The notes beneath the pieces are model-generated. The model was given only the letters and a program-made list of their open reading frames with translations. It ran no database searches and had not been told where the DNA came from. From Fictibacillus enclensis (GTDB lineage: Bacteria > Bacillota > Bacilli > Bacillales > Fictibacillaceae): DNA of 64,000 nucleotides. Position 1 is the stretch's first letter; the number at the start of each line of letters is the position of its first letter. Shown piece by piece: positions 7,976-16,679 of the stretch. Made by a program: the position numbers and the translations under genes. Location of the stretch: NCBI RefSeq assembly GCF_001457035.1, contig NZ_KQ758617.1, forward strand, positions 248,001-312,000, in the 5' to 3' direction.

Positions 7976-9196
7976 ATGACTGTCATCAGCCGTACTGTAG
8001 AGGAAATTCAAGAGCTTATCACTGTGAATGTAGAGGAAAATGCAGCAACATACATTGAGACCTCACATGAGATCCATGAAAATCCAGAAATCGGAAATGA
8101 GGAAATTTTAGCGTCCAGGCTACTGACCTCATTGCTTGAACGAGAGGGGTTCAAGGTAGAACGTGGTGTAGCTGGCCATGAAACATCGTTTGTTGCCAGC
8201 AAGAAATCAGCACTGGATGGCCCAACGATTTCGTTTCTGGCTGAATACGATGCGCTCCCGGGGCTTGGGCATGCCTGCGGTCATAACATCATCGGAACCT
8301 CAAGTACGGCTGCGGCGATTGCTCTTGGGTCCGTGATTCATGAAATTGGCGGTGAAGTCAAAGTGTTTGGTACACCGGCTGAAGAAGGCGGGGAGAACGG
8401 AAGTGCAAAAGGCAGTTTTGTTAAACAGGGACTGCTTGAAGGCACAGATGCTGCCCTGATGTTTCACCCGGGTAACGCCAACCGGGTAACGGGAACATCC
8501 CTCGCGGTTGATCCGCTCGATTTTGAGTATATCGGTAAACCTGCTCATGCGGCAGCGGCACCGGAAAAAGGCATCAACGCGCTTGACGCCGTCATTCAGC
8601 TGTTTGTCGGAATCAACGCTCTCAGGCAGCATGTACCGGATGATGTGAAAATTCATGGGATCATCACTCATGGAGGAGATGCACCGAACATCGTTCCGGA
8701 ATACGCCAAAGCACGTTTTTACATTCGTGCCGCCACACGCGCCAAGCTGGATGAGGTGACGAAAAAGGTAAAAGGGATTGCTGAAGGTGCAGCTCTGGCC
8801 ACAGGTGCAACGTTGAATGTGATCGCCTTTCAAAACCAGGTCGATAACCTTTTATTGAACCGTTCCTTTGATAAAGTATTTCAAGAACAACTCGAAAGCC
8901 TTGGTGCTGAAGTTGACAGTTCGCATCGAAGCGGTTTGGGATCCACTGATGCCGGCAATATCAGCCAGGTGGTTCCAACCATTCATCCTTATCTGCAGAT
9001 TGGCCCGGAGAGCCTGGTAGGACATACCGATGAGTTCCGTGAGGCGGCCATTTCACCGGCAGGAGACCATGCGCTCATTCTCGGAGCCAAGGCACTGGCA
9101 TTAACCGCATTGAAGCTTCTGACAGACGAAGAAGTGCTCTTCGGCATCAAGCAGGAATTTGAAGTGAACAAAGCGAAGGAGATTGCTTCTGTTTAA
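7976..9196 (+). CDS. M20 family amidohydrolase in the methionine uptake operon
   Basis: The 406-residue M20 peptidase/amidohydrolase resembles the AbgB/AmhX group. It has EYDALPGLGHACGHN with metal ligands, TPAEEGGENGS with the catalytic Glu pair, a dimerisation domain with GKPAHAAAAPEKG, and GSTDAGNISQVVPTIHPY near the end. It lies 24 bases after metQ with GAAAGGATC upstream and ends at the operon terminator. The fixed position behind metNIQ suggests that it releases methionine or a related sulfur amino acid from an N-acyl or peptide-like conjugate. That substrate is inference only. Confidence 0.85.
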   Translation: MTVISRTVEEIQELITVNVEENAATYIETSHEIHENPEIGNEEILASRLLTSLLEREGFKVERGVAGHETSFVASKKSALDGPTISFLAEYDALPGLGHACGHNIIGTSSTAAAIALGSVIHEIGGEVKVFGTPAEEGGENGSAKGSFVKQGLLEGTDAALMFHPGNANRVTGTSLAVDPLDFEYIGKPAHAAAAPEKGINALDAVIQLFVGINALRQHVPDDVKIHGIITHGGDAPNIVPEYAKARFYIRAATRAKLDEVTKKVKGIAEGAALATGATLNVIAFQNQVDNLLLNRSFDKVFQEQLESLGAEVDSSHRSGLGSTDAGNISQVVPTIHPYLQIGPESLVGHTDEFREAAISPAGDHALILGAKALALTALKLLTDEEVLFGIKQEFEVNKAKEIASV

Positions 9197-9300
9197 GGTC
9201 TGTTTTTTCTGGATGATTGGATGAATTGAACCGAATTTCGAATAATTGAACCAAAATCTGCTGCTAATTGAACCTGTTTTATTATTCCGACTTCTGGCGG

Positions 9301-9336
9301 AAAAACCTCTCGAACAAACGGGAGGTTTTTCTTTTT
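9301..9336 (+). terminator. Terminator of the metNIQ operon
   Basis: AAAAACCTC-loop-GAGGTTTTTCTTTTT hairpin. The 100 bases before it hold three copies of AATTGAACC (9224, 9244, 9266) but no gene. Confidence 0.8.
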
Positions 9337-9377
9337 AACATGTGGAGTGGTACGATAATCTCAAGGAGGCGTTACAG

Positions 9378-10202
9378 ATGATAAAAAGCATTTCAGATAC
9401 AACCGTGCTGCATAACGGTGTTCGCATGCCATGGCTGGGGCTCGGCGTCTATAAAGCGGAGGATGGCCAGGAGGTCATTAACGCCATTCAATATGCGCTC
9501 GAAGCGGGATACAGAAGCATTGACACAGCTTCGTTTTACAAAAATGAAGAAGGTGTGGGACAGGCCCTCATGGAGTCGGGTGTTCCAAGGGAAGAACTTT
9601 TTATTACCACAAAAGTGTGGAATACGGAGCAGGGTTACGAAACCACACTGCAGTCTTTTGAAGAAAGCAGAAAGAAGCTCGCCCTCGATTATGTGGATCT
9701 TTTCCTGGTCCATTGGCCCGTTTCTGGCAAGTACAAAGACACTTGGCGAGCGTTGGAACATCTCTATAAAGAGGGGAAGGTGAAGGCCATCGGTGTTTGC
9801 AATTTCGAAATCCACCATCTGGAAGACTTGCTCGGTGACTGTGAAATTGTGCCAATGGTCAATCAGGTGGAGTTCCATCCCCGTCTGACCCAAAAAGAAT
9901 TGCTGTCTTATTGCAAGGACAAAAATATTCAGCTTGAAGCATGGCGGCCCTTGTTAAAGGGAGAACTCTTTGGTGAGCCTGTATTAGTAGAGCTGGCAAA
10001 AAAATATGAAAAGACAGTCGCACAGGTCATTCTCCGTTGGGATCTCCAAAATGGTGTCGTCACCATACCAAAGTCGGTAAATAAGGAAAGAATCTATCAA
10101 AACAGCGATATCTTTGACTTTGAATTAAGCAGAGAAGATATGGAACAGATCGACAGATTGAATACGAATCATCGAAACGGACCCAATCCGAACGACTTTT
10201 AA
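9378..10202 (+). CDS. Aldo/keto reductase (YvgN-like)
   Basis: The 274-residue NADPH-dependent reductase has the full AKR tetrad: Asp49 (SIDTA), Tyr54 (SFYKN), Lys79 (TTKVW) and His112 (LVHWP). It also has the cofactor motif IPKSV near residue 230. YvgN-type enzymes reduce methylglyoxal and other aldehydes in the cytoplasm. ATG 9378 is preceded by AAGGAGG at 9363-9369, so the open frame before it is not coding. One detail differs from relatives: EAWRPLLKG replaces the common EAWSPL. Confidence 0.9.
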   Translation: MIKSISDTTVLHNGVRMPWLGLGVYKAEDGQEVINAIQYALEAGYRSIDTASFYKNEEGVGQALMESGVPREELFITTKVWNTEQGYETTLQSFEESRKKLALDYVDLFLVHWPVSGKYKDTWRALEHLYKEGKVKAIGVCNFEIHHLEDLLGDCEIVPMVNQVEFHPRLTQKELLSYCKDKNIQLEAWRPLLKGELFGEPVLVELAKKYEKTVAQVILRWDLQNGVVTIPKSVNKERIYQNSDIFDFELSREDMEQIDRLNTNHRNGPNPNDF

Positions 10203-10226
10203 AAGAAAAAACAGTAAGATTGTCAC

Positions 10227-10264
10227 AAAAGGCCACCTGTTATAGAACAGATGGCCTATTTTTT
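10227..10264 (+). terminator. Terminator after aldo/keto reductase
   Basis: GGCCA-CTGTT-ATAG-AACAG-TGGCC stem with an A run before it and a T run after it. Confidence 0.85.
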
Positions 10265-10373
10265 ATTTTGTTATAAAAAGATGTTGCACATCCTTGTCAT
10301 TGTGTTATATATTATTTTACAAGATAATAAACTGTTTTATAACAGAATAAAAACACGAAGAGGAGGAAGTTAA

Positions 10374-10523
10374 ATGGATTGTAAAGGATGCCAGGGGCAT
10401 GGTGAGGAAACTTGCACGGAATGCAATGGTTCAGGGAAGCACAGGAACGGGAATTGCCCGGATTGCCAGGGTGACGGATGCGTATGCTGCAAACGTTGCA
10501 ACGGAAACGGAATCATTGATTAA
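10374..10523 (+). CDS. 49-residue stand-alone DnaJ-type zinc finger protein
   Basis: AGGAGGAAG lies 5 bases before the ATG. The protein holds four CxxCxGxG-type units in order: CKGCQGHG, CTECNGSG, CPDCQGDG and CKRCNGNG, and little else. This is the spacing of the DnaJ cysteine-rich domain, which binds two zinc ions. Free-standing proteins of this kind in Bacillus include anti-TRAP (RtpA, 53 residues) and YuiA-like proteins. No TRAP or trp genes are nearby; the next gene, 58 bases on, is isocitrate lyase. The upstream region has a dyad CTGTT-TTAT-AACAG at 10331-10344. Function is unknown; a regulator or zinc chaperone is possible. Confidence 0.85.
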   Translation: MDCKGCQGHGEETCTECNGSGKHRNGNCPDCQGDGCVCCKRCNGNGIID

Positions 10524-10580
10524 AGAGCTAATGGAACGTTTGTGAGGTACATGATCGCTATATTAAATAAGGAGTGAAAA

Positions 10581-11867
10581 ATGATGAATCAAAAAGAAAC
10601 GGCTGAACAAATCAAGGAGAACTGGAACGACAAGCGGTGGGAAGGAATAGAAAGAACGTATACGGCAGAAGACGTTGCCAGATTAAGAGGTTCGGTTCAA
10701 ATTGAGCATACTCTTGCAAAAAGAGGGGCTGCGAGGCTTTGGAAATCACTGCAGGAAGAGAACTATGTTCATGCGCTGGGAGCATTAACAGGGAATCAGG
10801 CCGTTCAGCAAGTAAAGGCAGGACTGAAAGCGATTTACTTAAGCGGCTGGCAGGTAGCGGCAGATGCCAACCTTTCGGGTCACATGTACCCGGATCAAAG
10901 CCTGTATCCGGCAAACAGTGTGCCTAATGTCGTGAAAAAGATCAACCAGGCATTGCAGCGGGCCGACCAAATTGAATTCTCCGAGGGGAAAACGGACACC
11001 GACTGGTTTGTACCTATTGTTGCAGATGCGGAGGCCGGATTTGGCGGTGCGCTTAACGTTTTTGAAATGATGAAGGCGATGATTGAGGCGGGAGCTTCCG
11101 GTGTGCATTTTGAAGATCAGTTGTCCTCTGAGAAAAAATGCGGCCATCTTGGAGGAAAGGTGCTGCTCCCGACACAGCAGGCTGTGCGCCACCTGATTTC
11201 TGCAAGACTTGCCGCAGATGTGATGGGTGTGGATACGATCCTCATCGCACGGACAGATGCCAATGCGGCGAACCTGATTACAAGTGATGTTGATGCGTAT
11301 GACCATCCGTTTTTAACGGGTGACCGTACAGCGGAAGGATTTTACAGAACAAGTGCCGGAATTGATCAAGCCATTGCCAGGGGACTTGCCTATGCTCCAT
11401 ACGCAGACCTGATCTGGTGCGAGACATCGGAACCGAACCTTGAAGAGGCACAAAAGTTTGCAGATGCGATCCATGAACGTTTTCCAGGTAAAATGCTCGC
11501 TTACAATTGCTCGCCTTCCTTTAACTGGAGAAAGAAGCTGGATGATGAAACAATCGCGACTTTCCAGCAGCAGATTGCAGCGATGGGCTACAAGTTCCAG
11601 TTTGTTACTCTAGCAGGCTTTCATACCCTTAACCATGGCATGTTCGAACTTGCGAAGGAATATAAAACTAGGGGAATGGCAGCCTACTCGGAATTGCAGC
11701 AAAAAGAGTTTGACAGTGAAAAGGATGGCTATACGGCTACCCGCCATCAACGAGAAGTAGGTACAGGCTACTTTGATGAAGTGGCTCAGGCCATTTCAGG
11801 GGGCCTTTCTTCAACCACAGCATTAAAAGGATCGACTGAAGAAGAGCAATTCACGATCACCAATTGA
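10581..11867 (+). CDS. aceA: Isocitrate lyase
   Basis: The 428-residue protein matches isocitrate lyase, which splits isocitrate to succinate and glyoxylate in the glyoxylate shunt. The catalytic loop KKCGHLGGK (Cys187) is intact. Mg-binding residues occur in [13 protein letters not shown] and the C-terminal YNCSPSFNW is conserved. AAGGAGTG precedes the ATG pair at 10581/10584. Malate synthase, usually adjacent in Bacillaceae, is not in this window. No strong terminator separates it from the zinc finger gene, so the two could share a transcript. Confidence 0.95.
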   Translation: MMNQKETAEQIKENWNDKRWEGIERTYTAEDVARLRGSVQIEHTLAKRGAARLWKSLQEENYVHALGALTGNQAVQQVKAGLKAIYLSGWQVAADANLSGHMYPDQSLYPANSVPNVVKKINQALQRADQIEFSEGKTDTDWFVPIVADAEAGFGGALNVFEMMKAMIEAGASGVHFEDQLSSEKKCGHLGGKVLLPTQQAVRHLISARLAADVMGVDTILIARTDANAANLITSDVDAYDHPFLTGDRTAEGFYRTSAGIDQAIARGLAYAPYADLIWCETSEPNLEEAQKFADAIHERFPGKMLAYNCSPSFNWRKKLDDETIATFQQQIAAMGYKFQFVTLAGFHTLNHGMFELAKEYKTRGMAAYSELQQKEFDSEKDGYTATRHQREVGTGYFDEVAQAISGGLSSTTALKGSTEEEQFTITN

Positions 11868-11880
11868 AGTTTAAAAGAAT

Positions 11881-11913
11881 CCTGCTTTCTCTTAAAGGGA
11901 GAGCAGGTTTTTT
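11881..11913 (+). terminator. Terminator after aceA
   Basis: CCTGCT-CTC-loop-GAG-AGCAGG followed by TTTTTTG. Confidence 0.85.
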
Positions 11914-12037
11914 GTGTTGTGAAGTCAGCTTTAAACAAGGACTGTTTGATATTTCCATTTTTGTATGAGAGAATAAAAGGCGTATTTTGCCAATATGCTA
12001 GAATGGTAACTTTTGCAGTACATAAGGGGGTTATTTT

Positions 12038-12922
12038 TTGTCGCTGAATCTGAAGAATGTAGATAAATCATTTGGAAAAACGCATGCGGTTTCCGAGTTT
12101 ACAGTGAATCTGCCCAAGGGTCAGGTGCTGGGACTGCTTGGACGGAATGGAGCAGGCAAGACGACCACGATTAAAATGATATTGGGTCTTCTTGTACCGG
12201 ATGCTGGGGAAATTTATTGGGAGGGAGCTCCCTTGGACAGAGAAAAGATTTCGATCGGATATTTGCCGGAGGAAAGGGGCTTGTACCAAAAAAGCAAGGT
12301 ATCCGATCAGCTTCGGTATTTTGCAGAGCTGGAAGGGATGGACAGGCAGAGCGCTAATCAGGCAATTGACTACTGGCTGGAAAAATTAGAAATCCAGGAG
12401 CATAAAGAAAAAAAGGCCTCTGACTTATCAAAAGGCAATCAGCAGAAAATCCAGCTGATCGCCACCCTTATTCATGACCCGGAACTGCTCATTCTTGATG
12501 AGCCCTTCAGCGGCCTGGATCCTGTAAATGCCAATATGCTGGCGTCCATTATTGAGGAACAGGTTAAAATGAAAAAAACGGTTATCCTATCCTCTCACCG
12601 CATGGAGCAGATTGAAACATTTTGTGAAAAAGTCTGTCTGATGAAGGACGGTAAGACGGTAATCCAAGGCAACCTTAGTGAAATTAAGCAGAATTATGGC
12701 TACCGAAATCTGACTCTTCATAACGATGGGGAGCTTGAAAACAAGCTCCAGGAGTGGAAAATTGTATTCGAGAAAACACTCAATGAGGTAAAGCTTAAGG
12801 TGCGGGATGAGTCAGAAGCGTTTGAATTGTTTAGCCGGCTGCACTCGGCCCATATCCCGATTCGCTATTTTAAAATGCTTGAACCTACATTGAACGAAAT
12901 CTTCCTGGAGAAGGTGAAGTAA
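12038..12922 (+). CDS. yhaQ: ABC exporter ATP-binding protein (YhaQ/NatA-like)
   Basis: This 294-residue ATPase has Walker A LGRNGAGKTTT, the family segment IGYLPEERGLYQK, signature LSKGNQQKIQLIA, Walker B LLILDEPFSGLDP and switch His in SSHRMEQIE. The start is TTG 12038, with AAGGGGG upstream. It pairs with the permease that begins one base after its stop. YhaQP/NatAB-type pumps are thought to export Na+ or small toxic compounds, but the substrate here is unknown. Confidence 0.85.
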   Translation: MSLNLKNVDKSFGKTHAVSEFTVNLPKGQVLGLLGRNGAGKTTTIKMILGLLVPDAGEIYWEGAPLDREKISIGYLPEERGLYQKSKVSDQLRYFAELEGMDRQSANQAIDYWLEKLEIQEHKEKKASDLSKGNQQKIQLIATLIHDPELLILDEPFSGLDPVNANMLASIIEEQVKMKKTVILSSHRMEQIETFCEKVCLMKDGKTVIQGNLSEIKQNYGYRNLTLHNDGELENKLQEWKIVFEKTLNEVKLKVRDESEAFELFSRLHSAHIPIRYFKMLEPTLNEIFLEKVK

Positions 12923-12923
12923 C

Positions 12924-14144
12924 ATGAAAAAATTTGCGGCAATTTATAAATTCCATTTAAAAGAAAACTTGAAATCAAAGGCATTTAAAATCTCAACGAC
13001 GATCATCTTTGTCGCCATATTGGCATTCTTTGCTTACTCCAATTGGGCGAATCAGAATGACAGCGGGAATAAAGATACCATTGCCGTAATCAATAAGACG
13101 GAAAGTAACATAAACGTCAAAGCCCTGAACAAAACATTAGATGAGACAAAGCTGGGATCAGCACAGAAGGATGAGGAAGAGAAGTTTCGAAAAAAGGTGG
13201 AGAAAGGCGACCTGGATGGACTGTTGCTTGTCCGCGAGCAAAAAGGGGTCCCGGCCCTCACGTATATCTATAAAAACTTCCCGAACAATGAAGCGGTACC
13301 CGTGGTTTCACAAGCACTGCAGCAATCGTATATTGCTGACACGATTGCCAAAAATAAAATCAATCCGAAAACCGCCACATCTCTCCTTTCAACCGTGCAG
13401 GTGAAAGAAGAGGTTCTAAAGGATACCAGTAATACGTTTGGAATCGTTTATGTGTTTGTTTTCTTTATGTATCTGTTTATTATTGCATTCGGACAAATGA
13501 TCGCCACCGCGGTCGCTGCAGAAAAATCCTCAAGGGTTATGGAAATCATGATTCCGAAAGTGAAGCCCATTTTGATGATGTATGCAAAAATTGCGGCCAT
13601 TTTAACGGGAGCTATCGTGCAACTCGCAATTATTGCTGCAGCCGGATTGATCGCTTATGCCATCGGCTGGCTCGATACCAACGAGCTTTCCATTTTTGGA
13701 TCGGGAATCGATCTGTCCAACCTGACCCCTGGCGTCATTGCAGCGTTTATCACTTACTTCATATTGGGATACCTTCTGTATGCGATGATGTATGCTGCTG
13801 TCGGTTCCATGGTCAGCCGCACAGAAGACTTGGGCGCCTCACAGTTTCCAATCATTATGCTTATTATGGGGGCATTCTTCATCGGAATGCGGTCGCTGTT
13901 CGATCCTTCGACAACGCTCGTTGTGGTCAGCTCGTACATTCCCTTTTTCTCACCGATTGTTACATTTTCAAGAATCGTAGCGGGTGAGGCAGGTACACTT
14001 GAAGTGATCATCACGATTGCCATCCTGTTAATCTCCTTGTTGTTCATCAACCGGCTGGCAGGAAGAATTTATGTGCATGGGGTCATGCATTACGGCGGAA
14101 AAGTAAAATTCAAAGACATGATTCTGCTTGCAAAAGGCAAGTGA
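12924..14144 (+). CDS. yhaP: ABC exporter permease (YhaP/NatB-like)
   Basis: This 406-residue membrane protein of the ABC-2 type has one N-terminal transmembrane helix (about 18-38). An extracellular domain of about 130 residues follows. A C-terminal bundle of about six helices starts near residue 175, with the conserved cytoplasmic loop EKSSRVMEIMIPKVKP. Translation is coupled to the ATPase gene. The last residues stay charged and cytoplasmic. Confidence 0.85.
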   Translation: MKKFAAIYKFHLKENLKSKAFKISTTIIFVAILAFFAYSNWANQNDSGNKDTIAVINKTESNINVKALNKTLDETKLGSAQKDEEEKFRKKVEKGDLDGLLLVREQKGVPALTYIYKNFPNNEAVPVVSQALQQSYIADTIAKNKINPKTATSLLSTVQVKEEVLKDTSNTFGIVYVFVFFMYLFIIAFGQMIATAVAAEKSSRVMEIMIPKVKPILMMYAKIAAILTGAIVQLAIIAAAGLIAYAIGWLDTNELSIFGSGIDLSNLTPGVIAAFITYFILGYLLYAMMYAAVGSMVSRTEDLGASQFPIIMLIMGAFFIGMRSLFDPSTTLVVVSSYIPFFSPIVTFSRIVAGEAGTLEVIITIAILLISLLFINRLAGRIYVHGVMHYGGKVKFKDMILLAKGK

Positions 14145-14149
14145 GAAAG

Positions 14150-14186
14150 GAAAGCCGGCAGCATGGGTCTGCAGGCTTTCTTTTTT
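14150..14186 (+). terminator. Terminator of the yhaQP operon
   Basis: GAAAGCC-GGCAG-loop-CTGC-GGCTTTC plus TTTTTT. Confidence 0.85.
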
Positions 14187-14249
14187 AAGAATGAATGGGA
14201 GACACACAGGAAGAATGATACACTGATAAAGAATAGAGGAGGCGGTATT

Positions 14250-14486
14250 ATGCTTTTACAATGGAAAAAAGAACACAAGGATCAGGCAATCCGGGATATT
14301 CAGCAGTTTTTCTATGACGAAAGAGGAGAAGAAATCGGAGAGATCGCGGCAGAAAATGTGTTGGATTTTTTTTCCGCACAGCTGGGGCAGCACTTTTATA
14401 ATCAGGGAATCAAAGATTCATTGAATGTGGTCAGAGACCGGCTTGGGGCAGTGGAAGATGATTTATATGCTCTTGAGCGTAAATGA
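14250..14486 (+). CDS. DUF2164 family protein
   Basis: This 78-residue protein matches the DUF2164 pattern: QAIRDIQQFFYDERGEEIGEI, AAENVLDFFSAQLGQHFYNQGI and a helical tail VRDRLGAVEDDLYALE. AGAGGAGGCGG lies 7 bases before ATG 14250. The longer open frame starting at 14163 overlaps the previous terminator and is not used. The biochemical role of the family is not known to me. Confidence 0.85.
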   Translation: MLLQWKKEHKDQAIRDIQQFFYDERGEEIGEIAAENVLDFFSAQLGQHFYNQGIKDSLNVVRDRLGAVEDDLYALERK

Positions 14487-14489
14487 GTA

Positions 14490-14522
14490 AAAGCAGCAAG
14501 GCTGGCGGCCTGCTGCTTTTTT
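14490..14522. terminator. Bidirectional terminator between convergent genes
   Basis: AAGCAGC-A-AGG-loop-CCT-GCTGCTT with A and T runs on the two sides. It serves the DUF2164 gene and the gene on the minus strand. Confidence 0.8.
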
Positions 14523-14976
14523 AAATGTTCAGCCTCACAACGGCACGAAGACGGAAGCTGCCGCTCATCCGGATTCTCTGTGCCTGCTCGGTTGATGCGT
14601 ATAAGGTGTAAATAGCCAATTCAGCATTATCGCTCAGGGTTTCAGAGCCTGTAAGTGCCGTCGTCTTTTGCATCTGAAGATCCTGGGTGCTATCCTCTGT
14701 CTCTGCCACAAGGATGTCAGGATTTCGCCTTATCGTGAGCTTTATTGTTGCAGGTTCACACGGAAAGCCCGCCGTCCATCCGGCCGATGCTTCTATTTCT
14801 ACCTTGTTTCCTTTGGACAACTGTGTAAAATGCACTGACAGGAGGGGGATTTCTTGATTAGGCGGAAGAAAGTCACTTGGACTGTTCAAGTCAGCTTCTT
14901 TGGTGATGGCCAGTTTTTTCTGAAACGTGCTGTATCGTTTCGCATCGGTGGTGCTGTTACCAAATTTAAACTTCAT
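14521..14976 (-). CDS. Hypothetical 151-residue beta-rich protein
   Basis: I do not recognise a family. The protein starts MKFKFGNSTTDAKRYSTFQ, has no signal peptide or membrane helix, and alternates polar and hydrophobic residues as in an all-beta protein (VEIEASAGWTAGFPC, PATIKLTIRR, IRMSGSFRLRAVVRLNI). GAGGAACAATC precedes the start. The composition (Thr/Ser-rich, one Cys) would fit a spore-surface or phage-like structural protein, but nothing around it supports either. It is monocistronic, convergent with the DUF2164 gene. Confidence 0.6.
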   Translation of the reverse strand: MKFKFGNSTTDAKRYSTFQKKLAITKEADLNSPSDFLPPNQEIPLLSVHFTQLSKGNKVEIEASAGWTAGFPCEPATIKLTIRRNPDILVAETEDSTQDLQMQKTTALTGSETLSDNAELAIYTLYASTEQAQRIRMSGSFRLRAVVRLNI

Positions 14977-15067
14977 GATTGTTCCTCATTCTGCTTTTTT
15001 GATAGTTTATGTGAATGAAAGGACAAGGGATTGGACCTGCAGCCGCCCTATGGGATGGGTAACGGAT

Positions 15068-15094
15068 GTTTATCATTTGGGAAAGTAAGGAATA
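15068..15094 (+). promoter_or_regulatory. Possible sigma-B promoter before the DJ-1 family gene
   Basis: GTTTAT (15068-15073), 15 bases and GGAATA (15089-15094) loosely fit the sigma-B consensus. The gene type (stress glyoxalase) agrees, but the -10 element is weak. Confidence 0.3.
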
Positions 15095-15133
15095 AATACG
15101 GGTGCAGAAGAAATTAAAAAGGAGTGAAGTGAA

Positions 15134-15793
15134 ATGTCATCCAAAAAGATACTGTTTGTTGTAACCAGTCATGGTACCATCGGAGATCACAAAACGGGTT
15201 TGTGGCTTGAAGAGTTTGCCGTTCCATACAATGAATTTAAAAAACAGGGCTATGAGATCAAAGTGGCAAGCATCGCTGGAGGCGATGTTCCATTGGTTCC
15301 AAACAGTCTTGAAGGGGATACAGGACAATTTGAGGAAGCAAAAGCCCTTTTGAAAGATACGCCTCCATTAACGAGAGATGATGCCCATGGATTCGATGCG
15401 ATCTTTCTTCCGGGAGGACATGGAACGGTGTTTGATTTTCCGAACAGCCACGATCTCCAGGTCGTTGTTTGTCAATTTGCAGAAGATGATAAGGTAATTG
15501 GTTCTGTATGTCACGGTCCCTCCGGACTGGTCATGGCTGCCTGCGCAAACGGGGCTCCAATTGTAAAAGGGAAAAAGGTTTCGGCGTTCACCGATTCGGA
15601 AGAGGCGGAAATGAATCTTACCGAAGAGGTGCCTTTTCTTTTGGAAACGAGATTGCGCGAACTGGGAGCAGAATTTGTAAAAGGAGAGAACTGGGCGGAT
15701 TTTGCTGTAGCTGACGGAAAGCTTGTTACCGGTCAGAATCCGCAGTCAAGCTTAAGCGTAGCAAAGAAAGTTATTGAAGTTCTTGAAGCATAA
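15134..15793 (+). CDS. DJ-1/PfpI family protein (Hsp31-like, likely glyoxalase III)
   Basis: The 219-residue protein has the class I glutamine amidotransferase-like fold. The nucleophile elbow is GSVCHGPSGLV (Cys126), followed by the conserved His. Glu near residue 27 sits in GLWLEEFAVPYNEF and the phosphate-type loop is FLPGGHGTVFD. Proteins of this type convert methylglyoxal to D-lactate or act as protein deglycases and holdases. AAAGGAGTGAAGTGA precedes the ATG. It is monocistronic, with a possible sigma-B promoter. Confidence 0.85.
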   Translation: MSSKKILFVVTSHGTIGDHKTGLWLEEFAVPYNEFKKQGYEIKVASIAGGDVPLVPNSLEGDTGQFEEAKALLKDTPPLTRDDAHGFDAIFLPGGHGTVFDFPNSHDLQVVVCQFAEDDKVIGSVCHGPSGLVMAACANGAPIVKGKKVSAFTDSEEAEMNLTEEVPFLLETRLRELGAEFVKGENWADFAVADGKLVTGQNPQSSLSVAKKVIEVLEA

Positions 15794-15801
15794 CAGCTAC
15801 T

Positions 15802-15852
15802 AAAAAAGCTGTCGGTAACCAGCACACACTGGAATCTGGCAGCTTTTTTTTG
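15802..15852 (+). terminator. Terminator after the DJ-1 family gene
   Basis: AAAAAAGCTG and CAGCTTTTTTTT arms around a loop of about 30 bases. Confidence 0.7.
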
Positions 15853-15926
15853 CAAAGTTGGGTGGATAAGCGGTGCAATCCTGAATAAGCGGAATAAGAT
15901 GGTATGTACAAAGGAGGAGATAGAAC

Positions 15927-16259
15927 ATGAATCTGGACAAAGACCTAAAGCCAACAATGAATGCTGTTCCTCCCGCTGCCCTCCAAAAAGCGGGCTCCCA
16001 CCAACCTTATCACTATTTGCTTCTATGCCGGCAATATATGGGCCAGTACAGTGAACTGGAAATGATGGATGGAGAGGTCTATTCTGGACTGTTAAGTTCC
16101 TATGATAGTGAAAATCTCTATATGGCTATACCCTTGAACGGGAAAGAGGCGGAAGCCAGCCGTGTCGTGTTCCCTTTTTTTGCAGGCGAACTGCATCCGG
16201 GAGTTGGACTTTTCGGCTTTCCTTTCCATGGCATACGACGTTTTCGGCCGTATGCCTGA
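15927..16259 (+). CDS. Hypothetical protein with an Sm-like segment
   Basis: The 110-residue protein has AAAGGAGGAGA before its ATG. Residues about 33-70 (LCRQYMGQYSELEMMDGEVYSGLLSSYDSENLYMAIP) resemble the short Sm-like barrels seen in small Bacillus proteins, with a GxV-x-GLL strand pair. The C-terminus is Gly/Phe/Arg rich (FFAGELHPGVGLFGFPFHG). No membrane helix is predicted with confidence. The 3' half is overlapped on the other strand by the run-on tail of the YqkK-like frame. Confidence 0.6.
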   Translation: MNLDKDLKPTMNAVPPAALQKAGSHQPYHYLLLCRQYMGQYSELEMMDGEVYSGLLSSYDSENLYMAIPLNGKEAEASRVVFPFFAGELHPGVGLFGFPFHGIRRFRPYA

Positions 16260-16490
16260 AGGCCTTTTAGTTCGCGTGGACAGGATTAAATAAAATAAAG
16301 GCCGATTATCAGCTTGTCCATAACCTGATAATCGGCCTTTGTGTTTGTTTTGCATCTTCTTTTGTAGTTTGTTTTTCGTTTTTCTGGTCCGCAGATCGGC
16401 AAGGGCATAAAGTCCCCTGTTATCCGAAGGGTTTCTTTTTCCTTCCCTGATCATCCGGTCTCGGAGTTTCCTGGCTTTGCTTTTACTCAT
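16092..16490 (-). CDS. YqkK-like basic protein with a run-on C-terminal tail
   Basis: AGGAGGG lies 8 bases before the ATG. The first 50 residues (MSKSKARKLRDRMIREGKRN, then LYALADLRTRKTKNK) match the small basic Bacillus protein YqkK, which is about 70 residues. Here the frame does not stop but reads through the hairpin at 16297-16340 (RLSGYGQADNRP) and antisense through the neighbouring gene to 16092, giving 132 residues. The natural stop seems to be lost, or a base change near residue 50 shifted the frame. Only the first part is likely to be meaningful. Confidence 0.5.
   Translation of the reverse strand: MSKSKARKLRDRMIREGKRNPSDNRGLYALADLRTRKTKNKLQKKMQNKHKGRLSGYGQADNRPLFYLILSTRTKRPSGIRPKTSYAMERKAEKSNSRMQFACKKREHDTAGFRLFPVQGYSHIEIFTIIGT
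16297..16340. terminator. Bidirectional terminator
   Basis: AAAGGCCGATTATCAG and CTGATAATCGGCCTTT form a perfect 16-bp stem with a 12-base loop. Confidence 0.85.
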
Positions 16491-16679
16491 GGTTCATCCC
16501 TCCTGTTTATAGTATACAGATGATCACGTGATATGTAAGGGCAACCTTTCGTCATTTTCCGGGAAATAAATAGCGGGTTCCTCAACAAATGGGGGATTAG
16601 GGGGGGAAGTTAGGAAACAAGAAGAATAATGATATAATCTCCCTAAATTAGTAGAACGGTGTATCAGAAGGGAGAGGAT

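Noticed and set aside
8300-8833. 177-codon frame antisense to the M20 gene
   Set aside because: No start signal; it shadows a strongly conserved enzyme.
9224-9274. Three copies of AATTGAACC as a repeat array or regulator site
   Set aside because: Only three short, unevenly spaced copies after an operon, with no promoter or CRISPR features; probably chance or slippage.
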